From: Pararge aegeria
Taxonomy: Eukaryota > Arthropoda > Insecta > Lepidoptera > Nymphalidae
Direction: 5' to 3'
Assembly (NCBI RefSeq): GCF_905163445.1
Contig: NC_053191.1
Span: 16,988,001 to 17,052,000 of the forward strand
DNA: 64,000 nt
How positions within the stretch are numbered: the first letter of the stretch is position 1; each line of letters begins with the position of its first letter. Positions 46,730 through 58,936 of the stretch are shown piece after piece. A program made the translations under genes and the position numbers. A model generated the notes under the pieces. It worked only from the letters and a program-made list of their open reading frames with translations. It made no database searches and was not told the origin of the DNA.

Positions 46730-46936
46730 CCTTACACACCCTTGAGAACATTATGGAGAACTCTCAGGTATGCAGGTTTCCTCACGATGTTTCCCCCACC
46801 ATAAAAGCAAATTATATTAATTGTTTAAAACGCACATAGCTTCGAAAAGTTAGGTTAGGTTAGGTTTGCGTGCTTGATCGAACTCTGTACCTCCGAAAGG
46901 GAAGCTCAAGCCTTACCCACTGTACCATCGCTTGAT
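46730..46936 (-). mobile_element. S2 SINE with head
   Basis: CTTGAGAACATTATGGAGAA, AAACGCACATAGCTTCG and head TTGATCGAACTCTG...CCCACTGTACCATCGCTT. Confidence 0.6.
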
Positions 46937-46984
46937 CAAATTAAGAAATACCGTTGGATAATTAGAGTTACTGTTATTTGTACA

Positions 46985-47140
46985 CAACAAAAAGAAAAAA
47001 AAACAATGGACACAACAAGAGGAAACTTAAAAAGTAGGATACAAAAGGCGGCCTTATCGCTTAGTAGCGATCTCTCCCAGGCAACCTTAGGATTAGGAAA
47101 ATCAAGAGAAACGGATTGGTGGGGTTATTATTGCATACAT
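46985..47140 (+). repeat. Repeat family U3, first direct copy
   Basis: GGACACAACAAGAGGAAACT and AAAGGCGGCCTTATCGCTTA. Duplicated at 47605-47760. Confidence 0.65.
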
Positions 47141-47274
47141 AGGTACTCAACGGTTCGCGAAGCCTAGTGCCAATGGGCGGGACACACAGCTTGGAGAAAC
47201 GATGGATGTTGGGCTCCCAATATGTTGCTTACTCAGCGACATCGCACCGCTAAACCCGTTGGTGGACAAATTAC

Positions 47275-47400
47275 AGTAAACGAGTCGCAAAGAGCCGCTT
47301 GTAGAAACGACACAAGACCGCGGTATTTGGAACTCCCTACAAAGTACCGATGTCCAGCAGTGGAAGTCTATAGTTGACAGGATGATGCAATTATGTAATG
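47275..47400 (+). mobile_element. RTE 3' end remnant
   Basis: QDRGIWNSLQSTDVQQW is readable, matching the RTE C-terminus, followed by GACAGGATGATGC as a short tail remnant. Confidence 0.6.
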
Positions 47401-47604
47401 CTACAGGTCGGCTTGCCCATAAATCGTAAATAGTCGAAATATGATCTCAAGAACAGGTTTTGTTTAGTTTTCCTTATCATTTGCTACCTGCTTATATAGA
47501 TAGCATTCATAAGAACATCAGCTGTAGACCGCGACATCATCTGCGTATTTATTTATTTATTTTATTTATACACTTTATATTCCCTAACGCGCCAAAAGAA
47601 CTAT

Positions 47605-47760
47605 AACGTCAAAAACTATGGACACAACAAGAGGAAACTTAAAAGTGGGATACAAAAGGCGGCCTAATCGCTTAGTAGCGATCTCTTCCAGGCCTTAGGA
47701 TTAGGAAAACCAAGAGAAACCGATTGGTGAGGTGTATTATCAATACATAAATACTTATCA
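47605..47760 (+). repeat. Repeat family U3, second direct copy
   Basis: GGACACAACAAGAGGAAACT and AAAGGCGGCCTAATCGCTTA. Related pieces are at 52860-53020 (with a (GAATA)n tract) and 63840-63905. Confidence 0.65.
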
Positions 47761-47915
47761 ATAATTACACATTAATACTCATCCAGATTACACAAATAAA
47801 TTAATAAAATAAGTATAAAAAAATATAAAAAATATTTATTGTTTTTCTAAAAATTCCACGGAAACGGGATAATAAGTGTCTATCGCTATACGCTTGGTTC
47901 ATTTGGTTTTTGTGA

Positions 47916-48189
47916 CAGAGCTCGTGCGAGGAAGTAAGTACGCCATCCTTATTTCTGCCGCCTAGCAGCATTTTTGCATTGCTGTGTTAGGCAAGGTGAT
48001 TGCTGTCAAACGTAACTTTTCCGTACAATAAATAAACAGAAGTGACGTTTGACAGCAGTGATTGCAAGATTTACGCCTGTCGCATTGCTGTCGCGAGATA
48101 CGTAATCACCCTGTCTAACACAGCAATGCAAAAATACTGCTTGGCGGCAGAAATAAGTATGGCGGACTTACTTCCTCGGACGAGCTCTG
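47916..48189. mobile_element. Foldback element with about 84-bp arms
   Basis: The left arm (CAGAGCTCGTGCGAGGAAGT...) pairs with the right arm (...ACTTCCTCGGACGAGCTCTG). Inner arms TGCTGTCAAACGT (48001) and ACGTTTGACAGCA (about 48044) extend the fold. The right half has about 50 bp extra. No coding. Confidence 0.75.
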
Positions 48190-48354
48190 GGTTTGGTTGC
48201 CGGGGTAATTACAGGCATATGAAGCTTAAAACCTTCGCCTAAGGTTGATACTTGATGGGCACAGGGCACTGACACTTCGTGGGATGGGTTCCTTGCATGC
48301 CGTGCAAAATGTTGCTCTGATTATTGGGATAGTTATGAACCCACCATCAGGTTA

Positions 48355-48487
48355 AGGTTCGACATCTGCGCTCCGTCATTAAATACTATAGAGAAACATA
48401 TGTGCCAAATTTCATCAAAATCGCTGCAGTGGACATAGGTAACAAAAAACATTAACAGCCATACTTTCGCATTTATAATACTAGTAT
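48355..48487 (-). mobile_element. Helitron-like fragment
   Basis: On the minus strand it shows ACTAGTATTATAAATGCGAA, then TGATGAAATTTGGCACATAT. The 3' end is unclear. Confidence 0.45.
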
Positions 48488-48779
48488 TACATTGTGCAAT
48501 AAAATTATTATATCAGATTGTGTAATGCTACGAGTATTTGTTCAGTATTAGCGTGACGTACCTACCTACGTATGATTTCGTATATTTGGATAATAATATA
48601 TATTTGAAGATTTCGCAATGATATATTCATTGTATTTTAGTGTGTGCGCGGAGCTGGGGGTATGCTTGTACCAAATTTATTTTGAACACACCTCTTTTTC
48701 GTAGAGGGGGACGGTGGTGAATCCTCCAATTTAGAAGAGCCTTTTTTTATATAATACTAATTGACGTACCTGATTTTGA

Positions 48780-48885
48780 GTGAAAAAGTGTCGCCTATAA
48801 ACAGAGCAACACTTCACAGGGCTGAGGGAATGCAAGGAGCACGTCCTGCAAAAAGTCGCCATGTGTCCATCAATTTGAGGCGCGG
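48780..48885 (+). repeat. Dispersed repeat family U4
   Basis: GCCTATAAACAGAGCAACAC and CTTCACAGGG recur at 6970-7035 (plus), 48255-48330 and 61110-61195 (minus, TTCCTTGCATGCCCTGTGAA). Confidence 0.5.
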
Positions 48886-49248
48886 ATCGTAAACCTTTTG
48901 TGCGTGTAATTACACCGGCAACTATGCCCCTCAGACCGGAACACAGCATTGGAACAATGCTGCTTGCAGAAATAAAAATCGTGATAGTACTTCTCCGGAT
49001 GAGCCTTGTCACAAAAATCTCTACTTTTACTAAGAACTGCCCAACTTTAATTACACTTTATAAATTTACGGCTTTAACTAACTTAGTTCTCCATTTAACG
49101 TGAAATAATCTAATCGCGGCACTTTAAAACTTTAAAATAATTCTTAGCCGTAAATACAGATTCTCTATTTGTGAAACAACAATAAAAGATACTAAAATAT
49201 TCGTGATGATAATTTATTTGTGCTTCTAATATTTTTATTTTTTTGCAG

Positions 49249-49335
49249 GTAATGTAATGTGGGGAAGAACTGAGGTCGGAAAAGTGAATAAGTGAAGTGA
49301 ATAAAAGTGAAAGCGTAGTGAACTTTTAGTGCAAT
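49249..49335 (+). other. 5' UTR part of the first coding exon of the ABCC gene
   Basis: Acceptor TTTTTTTGCAG ends at 49248. An in-frame TAG sits three codons before the ATG at 49336. The sequence is A/G-rich with several stops and no coding signal. At least one further non-coding exon is expected upstream but was not located. Confidence 0.6.
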
Positions 49336-49415
49336 ATGGATCCGGGGTACTTCGACATAGAAAGGAAGCAGAATCCTCGGGAGAGAGCTAATTTTATCTC
49401 GAAAATATGCTTTTG
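49336..49415 (+). CDS. ABCC exon 1 (start codon)
   Basis: Encodes MDPGYFDIERKQNPRERANF and onward to a tryptophan codon split across the intron. 'NPRE.ANF.SK..FW' is the conserved opening of MRP4-type ABCC proteins. Donor TTTTG|GTAAGT. Confidence 0.9.
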
Positions 49416-52400
49416 GTAAGTCGTCCTTGAATATGATGCGACTTTCAAATTATCATATCAGTCAGTTGAAACGTTAAAATTATTATACCAGTCAGTTGAA
49501 ACGTTTAAATTATCATACCAGTCAGATGAAATGTTTAAATTATCATACCAGTCAGTCAGTGGCGTGCATAGAGGGTATGCACAGGGTATGCAGATGATAT
49601 AAAATGAAGAAAATCTCCAGTACGAGTAATAAATACTTAATGGTAGGCTTTTTATAACTCTTACAATGCCTATCCTTAAGTTTTTTGTAACTTGTAAAGA
49701 AGATTTTCTTCATTTTATATCATCTGCATACACTGTGCATACCCTCTATGCACGCCACTGCAGTCAGTTGAAACGTCTAAATTGTCATACCAGTCAGTTG
49801 AAACGATTAAATTATCATACCAGTCAGTTGAAACGTTTAAATTATCATACCAGTCAGTTGAAACGTTTAAATTATCATACCAGTCAGTTGAAACGATTAA
49901 ATTATCATACCAGTCAGTTGAAACGTTTAAATTATCATACCAGTCAGTTGAAACGTTTAAATTATCATACCAGTCAGTTGAAACGTTTAAATTATCATAC
50001 CAGTCAGTTGAAACGTTTAAATTATCATACCAGTCAGTTGAAACGTTTAAATTATCATACCAGTCAGTTGAAACATTTAAATAAGCAGATAAACTGTACC
50101 TTTAGTAGATTTAGTAAAAGCTTGAAATAAAGCATATCTATTATAATATTTTTTTTCCTGAACATGGGGAGCGAATGGTTGAGGAGGTCTCCCGGCACTT
50201 CACCACCAGCAGCTATTAACAACGTAGAACATTACTTAGACTTACTCTGAGGCATGCAGGTTTCCTTACAATGTTTTCCTTCACCGTGGAAGCCAGTTAT
50301 ATTTTAATTACTTAAAACGCACATAACTTGGAAAAGAAGAAGAAGTGCGTGATGGGATTCGAATGAAATATATGAATGAAAATAAATGGGATATACATAA
50401 AATTTTTTGTTACATCGCTTACAGGATGTGAATAGTAATGGTTCAATATTTAAGTCACTTTTTATTTAAACGACAGCTTTTTGATAGTGGTTTTTGTATT
50501 ACTCATAATTTACGGCTATAAGCTAGGTGATGGGAATAGCGCGACCCGGATAGCAATATATTTTTTAATTGTTTTTTTTTCAAAATTTCAGGTACACTCG
50601 GCCAGTTTTTGTGAAAGGGAGGAAAGGACAGCTAAACATATCAGAAATGTACAGGTAAAGTTATATTTATTTTATTTACTAACTTATATTACTTGTCACT
50701 TTGCAGTGGTTCTTGACGATGTAACTTTATGTTGACGATCTCCGTGGCGCAGTAGATAGAGCTCTAGTTTTAAGTGCAGGTGCCGGGTTCGATTCCTGGC
50801 ACAGACAATTTGGGAATATATAATATCAAAATTTTCTCTGGGCTAGTCTGGTGGGAGGGTTTGTGCGATGACTAGTTACAACCATATCGAGAAAGAAATC
50901 CGCTTCGTACTATTCCAACGAGGCAGTTAGTATTTGCAGAACTCAAAATAACCATAATTGATTGCAGATGTACACCGGGTCACCGAGCAGCACCGCGGGG
51001 CGACGTTATGGGTGAACAGTGGAAGAAAGAACTAGGAAAACAAGGTAAATTTCTACTGATCGCCAGTTTTTTTGTTTCTGCTTGAAATGCCAACTTCATG
51101 AAGTAAAGTGCGTAAAACTCGCGCCATTAAAGAGTTATAAAAGGGTTGATTTCTCGCTATCTCACGCTTACAATATGTATTGTGCGAAAAAAAGAATGAC
51201 ATCGGCCGTTTTTCATAAATCTATTATTTAATGGCGTAGGTAATACTTAGTCCGCGTGTGAGTCGACCTTAAAAGATAGTCACTGCAAGACTGCCGCGGA
51301 GTTTTCAGAACTTTTGAAAGGTCTCAAAAGGAAACTTTGCTGTTTGTGCAACTTTTTTCATTTACGCTCTGCTCCTATTTTCTCGTATATTTGTCGTAGC
51401 GTAATTTTCTATAGCCTTCCTCGATAAATGAAGTATCCAATCCAACACATAAATATTTTTCTAATTCGATCAAGTAAAAAGTTCGCAAAGTATGTGTTTT
51501 TTTATACGGGCTAAGGTGTCTGATGCAATAAAATAAAATAAATAAAGGTACGAAAGATAATCTAGTTCTGTATACTGCCCGCCCTGCTAAGTAGAAATCG
51601 CATTTATTGCGAAATTGAAAAATTCAAAATTTATTTATTTCAAGCAGGCTAATATAAGCACTTTTGAAACGTCAAGGTTATCTATTTGTAGTTGAGTCAA
51701 GACATATTCGTATCTATATTATTTATTAGAGGTATATCTTCTATATTATATTCGATTTGGTTAAACCATCTCCTTTCTACCATCGAATTGCGAGGTACCG
51801 AAAGAATCTGCACCGTTACGTTGTTGAAATAACATAAACACGTACGAAGCGTTTTGCTTTTTCCTTTCTGATCCGCACCGCAAAGGCCTGGAATGCCCTC
51901 CCATCTTCCGTCTTCCCCGATACCTATAATCTGGGTACCTTCGAATGAAGAGTGACTAAGCATCTTCTAGGCAAGCGCGCAAGGCTGTGTCCTCACTTAC
52001 CATCAGGTGTGATTGCACTTGTCTATATATTAAAAAAAAAAAAAAACTTCCAACAGGTTATCCCGCTAACACCTTAGACTGCATATGCATTTACCACCAG
52101 AGATTTTAGTCAAGGGCCAACTTGTACAAACACGTTCTTACGTCTCTCCAAGTTAAGAGTTACGTTAAGCCGTAAAACACAGGGTGTTCTCGCCCACAAA
52201 CTCGCCGGTATCAGTAGTTATTGCCATAAAAATCCGTGCAAATAAAAAGATTATATTATCGCAAGTCATACTTATCAAATAGTTAACTTATTTCCTCATT
52301 TTGTATTGACTTCGTAATAGATAAGGTTATACTTCCTATTACCTGTACTTATTATGTTTTAATGATGTAATATTGTCTTAAATTCTTCTTATTTTCTTTG

Positions 52401-55400
52401 TGATTAACAATTCTTTGTGTTTACCTACTACTATAATCGAAATAGTGAACTTATTGTCCTTATGCAATTTTGTTATAAATGCCTTATAATACGACTATTA
52501 AATAAGTTTCTTAAGTATTTAGCATTTAAAGATTTTAAAACTTTCGATAATTACGAGGAAGCTTGTACGCATTACGGAATAGATTCTCTAGAACAAAGAA
52601 GAAATCGGAGTGATACGAGTATGTTACGGCTGCAAGCTATTCTGACAGGCAAACTAAATTGTCCCAGCTTACTGTCAGCTTACTCACTGAATGCCTCCTC
52701 GATTCGAACACGTCACCGGCGCCTACTAGTTGTTAGTGATAGGTCAAACTTATAACACCCCGTCGTTTTAATCAAACCGGCAATGTAAGAATTTGACACC
52801 TTCCTATAGCCTTCGGCTAGATGGCGATGTGTGCATTGACCTAGTCTATTTATATATTTAGAATAGAATAGAATAGAATAGAATAGAAAAACGTTATTGC
52901 AACACAACACAATAGGAAAAATACAAGGAAAACAGTAATAGTACTTAGTCGGTGGGTTAGGGTGCAAAGGCGGCCTTATCACTAAAATTGATCTTTTAAA
53001 GGCAACCTGAGCGTACGAAGCCGATAAAAAAGTGGAAAATGGATGGTGAAAAAATAATATAAACATACATGTCAAAAAAATAATATAAACATACATGAAC
53101 ATACATACTACATTTACATATTAACTACACAAATACCGATATAAATTTATATATACTATAATAGATATATCTATCTATATATATAAAAGAGGATGTTTGT
53201 ATATATGTCATCGATAAACTCAGAAACTATTTGACCGATCATTATGAAAATTAGTAGGCTTATGTATTTTTTCACGGAGAAGGTTTATATGCTATGCCCA
53301 TTGATGTAACTCCCCACCAGGCGGCGCTGTCAAGTATCGACTTCCGCCCCGTTCAACCGATTGTCATAAAAATTGGTATGACCATGTATTTTTCCACGGA
53401 GAAAACGAACATGCTATGTCCATTGATGTAACTCCCCACCAGGCGGCGCTGTCAAGTATCGACTTCCGCCCCGTTCAACCGATTGTCATAAAAATTGGTA
53501 TGACCATGGATTTTTCCTCGGAGAAAACGAACATGCTATGTCCATTGATGTAACTCCCCACCAGGCGGCGCTGTCAAGTATCGACTTCCGCCCCGTTCAA
53601 CCGATTGTCATAAAAATTGGTATGACTATGTATTTTTCCACGGAGAATGTAAATATGATGTCCATGTTATTAAATATCACCATCATATAGCGCTTCAATG
53701 CATTAAGTTCTATAGCGATCAACTGATTCAAAATTTTATATGCGGCAATGAATGCAATAAAATGTTTTCTCATTAAATTCAATGAGTTATTTTACAACTT
53801 ATATTAAATGAGAAAGTAAAAGAAATAACTAACCTTCTTTTGTAAACAAAAAAATATAATTTATTTAAAAAGCAAATCAGCTAACTTCAAATATATCATT
53901 TGTTATTGAAAATAAAAATAAAGCAATAAAATAAAAAATAACTTATAATTATTATTTTAAAATAAGATGATCATGTACTAAAAAAATTGATTTGTAATTT
54001 TAATTGTAAGTGTAATTTAATGAAAGTCAATAATACTCTTAATTAGTAAGTATACTCAAGACTTTAATAATAATAAATAGTTAATTGAAATTGTAAATAG
54101 AAAAGAATTAACTAATTAATTATTTATGTAAATAGATAAAACAGGTGCTACACAAATAATATTATTTACAATGCCACGGAAAAAAATCAAATATCGGAAG
54201 ATCAACGAGAAATACGAAGCAACGGGCAACCAGAAGAACTACAGAAACACCGCAACAACAAACAACACGATTATAATCAAAAAGACTTCAAGCTTCGTTT
54301 TTGAGAGCTAATGAAACAGATAGTGTACGTGTTGTTCGAGTTACAGACCTATGATCAAGAGCGTCTTCATCAAGAGCTGCCGAAAAACCTGACGAACGAG
54401 CTCAACGTTTGGATGATCAAAGATTAAGACAAAATCAGTTAAGAACTAAAACCGATCTTAATAAAGCAGCCTTTAATTACGATAAGAAATATGATTACAA
54501 GATCCATCCCGATGTGGTCATTGGTTCAATGAATGTAGTATGTCCGCATTGTCGCGCTAAGAAGTTTCAAAAAGAAACTGCCGGTTTGTAAACGCGAGTG
54601 ATAATATCATTAATAATTACCATGTCCAAGCTATTGGTTGTACAGGATATTGCAATAGTTGTCTCTGTTTCGTCAACGTAATCTTAGAAAATATTTTTTT
54701 TTATTTCAAACGCACTTCATCGATTAAAAAACTAAAAGTTATCATTTTTGCTTTAGTACTCACCGATTACTTGATTGGTAATTGTATATGACCAATTATT
54801 TTCACCAAACGCATTATCAGCATAACTGCACAAATTTTCGAAATTATACCTAACCTACCCTTTTTGCGTAAAATATTTATTGAGCAGCTGATAACTTGTA
54901 TATTATCAAAATATATAAAAGGCAAAGGTCACTGACTGACTGACTGATTGACTGATCTATCAACACACAGCTCGAACCACTTGACGGATTGGGCTGAAAT
55001 TGTGCACACAGATAGTTTAATAACTATCTGTGTGCACAATTTCAGCCTACGCCTACGTTGTAATCAACGTAGGCGTCCGCTAGGAAAGGATTTTTTTTAA
55101 TTACATCAGGGTTAAATATGGGATGAAAGTTTGTAAAAAATTCTTCATTTATCAATTTATTTTTCAAGCTACATCAATTAAACTTTGATTTTAGGTTTTA
55201 GATTTATAATAAAGAAATACGTATTTCATAGAGGATCAAAATTTATATGAAAGTTTCTGATTTTCTAAGTAATTTCCGTTCATATTTTTCTATAAGCAGC
55301 AAGATCTTTTTTTAACCCTTTGTAGTAAATTTAACAAATCAAAAATAAAACTTAACGTGAGCGAAGCCGCGGGCGAAAGCTAGTATGATATATTTTATGC

Positions 55401-58400
55401 TATTATAAACTTACATAATACTCAATTACATAGATAAGTAATAATTTATTTATAAATATTCTCTTGTTTCAGCAAAAACCAAGAAGCCGTCGCTGTTAAG
55501 AACTATTATAGACATATACGGGTCAAAGTTTTTGACTTTCAATTTAGTGTTTTCAATTTTTGATTGTGCTGTTAGGTAAGTTGATTTGTTATATGAAATT
55601 GCAGATCCAGAATTTGAAGCTTCATCCCAATGTTATCTAAATTAACTATACACTAAATAAAAAAATATATACTATAACATTAAATAAAAAATAGCGGAAA
55701 GCTCTCGAACTTGTAGTTCCTATTATTAAAACTAACATTTTTTGCGACATGTTATTTCTGTTAAATGACATTATAACGTGAAACAAAAGAAAAAGACTGC
55801 TTTTGAAAAAAAAACGAGCTGCATTATGGATTACAATTACAGCGTAGAAATGTAAGCTTTATGCAAAGTGACATAAAGATTTCATTTAAGTGTGTGACGC
55901 GTAGGCCATTCGACTTATATTATTGGTACAAAGATATTGAAAGTCTGCTTTATGGTATATTACATAGAGCTCAAATTCCAACGCGTATGCTTTTATGCTT
56001 TTTTTTAACACGGATTATTCTAAGTCTTAATATTTATTGTTCTCTTACAGATTATCAATACCAGTGTGCCTTGAGGGTTTAATACATTATTTTTCACCGT
56101 CCCACACCGGCATAGAGAAGTACCAAGCGTACCTTTACGCGGCGGGCGTTGTAGGGTAAGTGTCGTTATTACCGACCATATAGAAAATGAAATACATTTG
56201 TCACGATTTAAAAATTACTCCGTATCTACTTAATTACTGATTTCGATTGCAATTAAAAAAGCCGAGGTTCCGCTGTTGTAACGTTATATAATAGGTTCGT
56301 AAGCATCAACTTTCATTGATGCTTATGACAACCTGTTATTGTACCACAACGCAAAAAAATAAGAACCTACCTATTATTTTAACTACAATTTATTTCATTT
56401 TGAATAAATCCTCTATCTGTATTCCCACCATTAAATTTGCTACTAGACTATTAAAAAATAATTATATATTTTAATAAATATGTAATCGTGATCAATTTAA
56501 TCAACGTGCTAGTGTGCAAAGGCAATATGATTTATTCTGGCGAATATATGTATGGTGTTTTTCTTCTATTTAAGGTTAATGGCAATAAGTGCAACTATGG
56601 TGCATCCCATGATATTATATTTGATGGACATGAGTATGAAAATACGGGTTGCTTGCTGCTCTCTCATATACAGGAAGGTACGCCCCAATGACAATTCTAA
56701 GATTCTAAATTATAAGTATAGTCAATACCGGCTGAGTATTTCAATCTTTTAATGTTTTTATTTGCCACATAAACCTTCTCAACACTCAGAACTTTTCGCA
56801 CTGACCCCGACGACTAGAGATATTGACTTCACAACGCACAATCGCTAAATACATTGAGCGGGGAGTTCATTATTTGTCTTGTTGAAGGTTTCTCAGCCAG
56901 GGCTACTAACCTGCTGGCAAAAACGTGCCGCCAAATCAGTTAGCGTCCCGGTACGATTATGTATACGGTTTTTACTAACTGCCATAGTTCTAACAAGTTA
57001 GCAATCTTAAAAGGCATCATTTATTTTTAATTAAATAAATAAAAAAGTGAAACATGGACTTGCGCAAAGTAACGTCTGTTTCTATCCAATCCTACAGTGG
57101 TTTCTCTCATTACAGCTTCTCCGATTAGATTTAAACGCGGGAGGCAAAGCGTCTGAAGGTCTCGCGGGCCACGTGGTCAACTTACTGACCACGGACGCGC
57201 AGCGGTTCGACATGGCCAGTCTGTTCATGGTGGACCTGGTGCGCACGCCCATTGAGAGTATCATCATAGTGTACCTCATGTACCGGCAGATCGGAGTCGC
57301 CACGCTCATCGGCGTCGCCTTCCTGCTGATGTTTATACCCTTGCAAGGTGAGATGGCATTGGCACGTAACTAAGCATGCATTTGTATTTGCATGCTGTTA
57401 AGCGGAATTTGGTTAGGAGCAAACGATAATATTTAAGACCTGTATACTAACACAAATTTGCTAAGAAATAAATTAATAAGTTTTGTACCCTACGTTTTTC
57501 TCGACTGAAAATCAGCACCAAACAAGATTACGAGCTAATTTTCAGTCGGCGCGGGCTACCTTTTTTTACAAAATGAAAGGGTACACAACTAAGACCTTTA
57601 CCCTAGCAAATGGCTTACTTACTGCCATCGTTTATTTTTCAAAGTAACTTAGCTCGACGAGCCTTTACCGCCGAATTAGCGTAAGCGACTAATCAAAAAC
57701 TTCACTTATTAAATTTTATTTATTATTTATTTATTTATTTATTACATAAAGTTTCCAAAAAAAAAAAAAAATTCTTATAGATCTCATCAGAAAACCACGC
57801 AGGTTTGTAATATATGCTAACAGATAATTAAATCTAGGTACGTTACTACAGAACATTATTGCCAGTTTACCATGTTGTGTATAAAAATGATTACAAGTTA
57901 CTTAAAAAGAAGGACTTCAGTTTTTTCTTAATATTACGAGGATTAATATTGTAAATGTATTTAAATCTTATTTAAACCTCATTTTGGAAAGTGTTAAAAC
58001 CTATACCCTAGCAATGACTACCTGCAATCGTTTATTTTTTCACAGTTAAATAGCAGTAATTGACAAGAACATATCTTTCCCGAAAAAACCTACCTAGTTC
58101 TTTCCATACACGTTTCTCGTTGTTGGTGTCGTACAATAAATACATGTTAAAGGAGTCATAAAGTTTGGAACATTCTGTGAATATGAATTGTTTGTGTAAT
58201 TAAGAAATGAAATTTCTTTTATATGAGCTCACATAGGGTCTTATTATAATATAAAATTCCTTCATATTCTACTATCAAGCATGCGAAATAAAGTGCACAA
58301 CAAGAACAACCATCACACATGTCTGCATAATCTGGTTGAGCAAGCATTGAAAAGTTATTATCATAATAATGTCAAAATAATATCATTTTTAATACGAAGC

Positions 58401-58904
58401 CAGATACTCGGATATTGTATAGAAACATTTTGTACACAGCCAATGCGCCAGATTTTTCTTTAAAAAACGCGTAGGTTGATTTTTTTAGACCTGCATCTAA
58501 TTTATTGTACTCGTATATTTTAACGCACATAGTAAAGGGGGATTTTGCGGTTTGTTTGTTATATAAGGATTTTTTCCTTAGGCTACCTCGGCAAAGTCTC
58601 GAGCAGGTTCCGGAGGCAGACAGCCGTACGGACGGATAATAGAATACGGCTGATGAATGAAGTGATCCAAAGTATAGAGGCTATCAAGATGTACGCTTGG
58701 GAAAACGCGTTCGCCGGCATCATTGGACAGGCGAGAAGGTAATCTAATAAATAAAAAAATAAAACGTAACAAGAAATAAATAAAACAATTCTAATCACAG
58801 TTGCCAATAGCGGATACCCGCAACCATGTGTTGGAGAACGTGGGGATAGGACTTGGAATAATACTATTTTTCACTTTTTATATTAGACATATAATCGAGA
58901 AGAG

Positions 58905-58936
<32 letters not shown>

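Larger units (their letters stand above)
53162..54900 (+). mobile_element. Helitron-derived element (5' end, 122-bp repeats, decayed Rep/helicase N-terminus)
   Basis: Begins with TCTATCTATATATATAAAAG, the common 5' start of lepidopteran Helitrons. It then carries tandem 122-bp units and a decayed Helitron coding start (54171-54600). No clear 3' hairpin was found before the next element at 54906, so the 3' border is uncertain. Confidence 0.6.

Noticed and set aside
49441..50083. CRISPR-like regular repeats
   Set aside because: Units are directly adjacent with no unique spacers, and the context is a eukaryotic intron. It is a minisatellite.
49666..50130. 154-codon open frame of decapeptide repeats
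   Set aside because: It is the 30-bp minisatellite read in frame, and it runs through the MITE end. It lies in an ABCC intron and has no independent start context or domain.
57082..57309. 75-codon minus-strand open frame
   Set aside because: Antisense shadow of ABCC exon 7.
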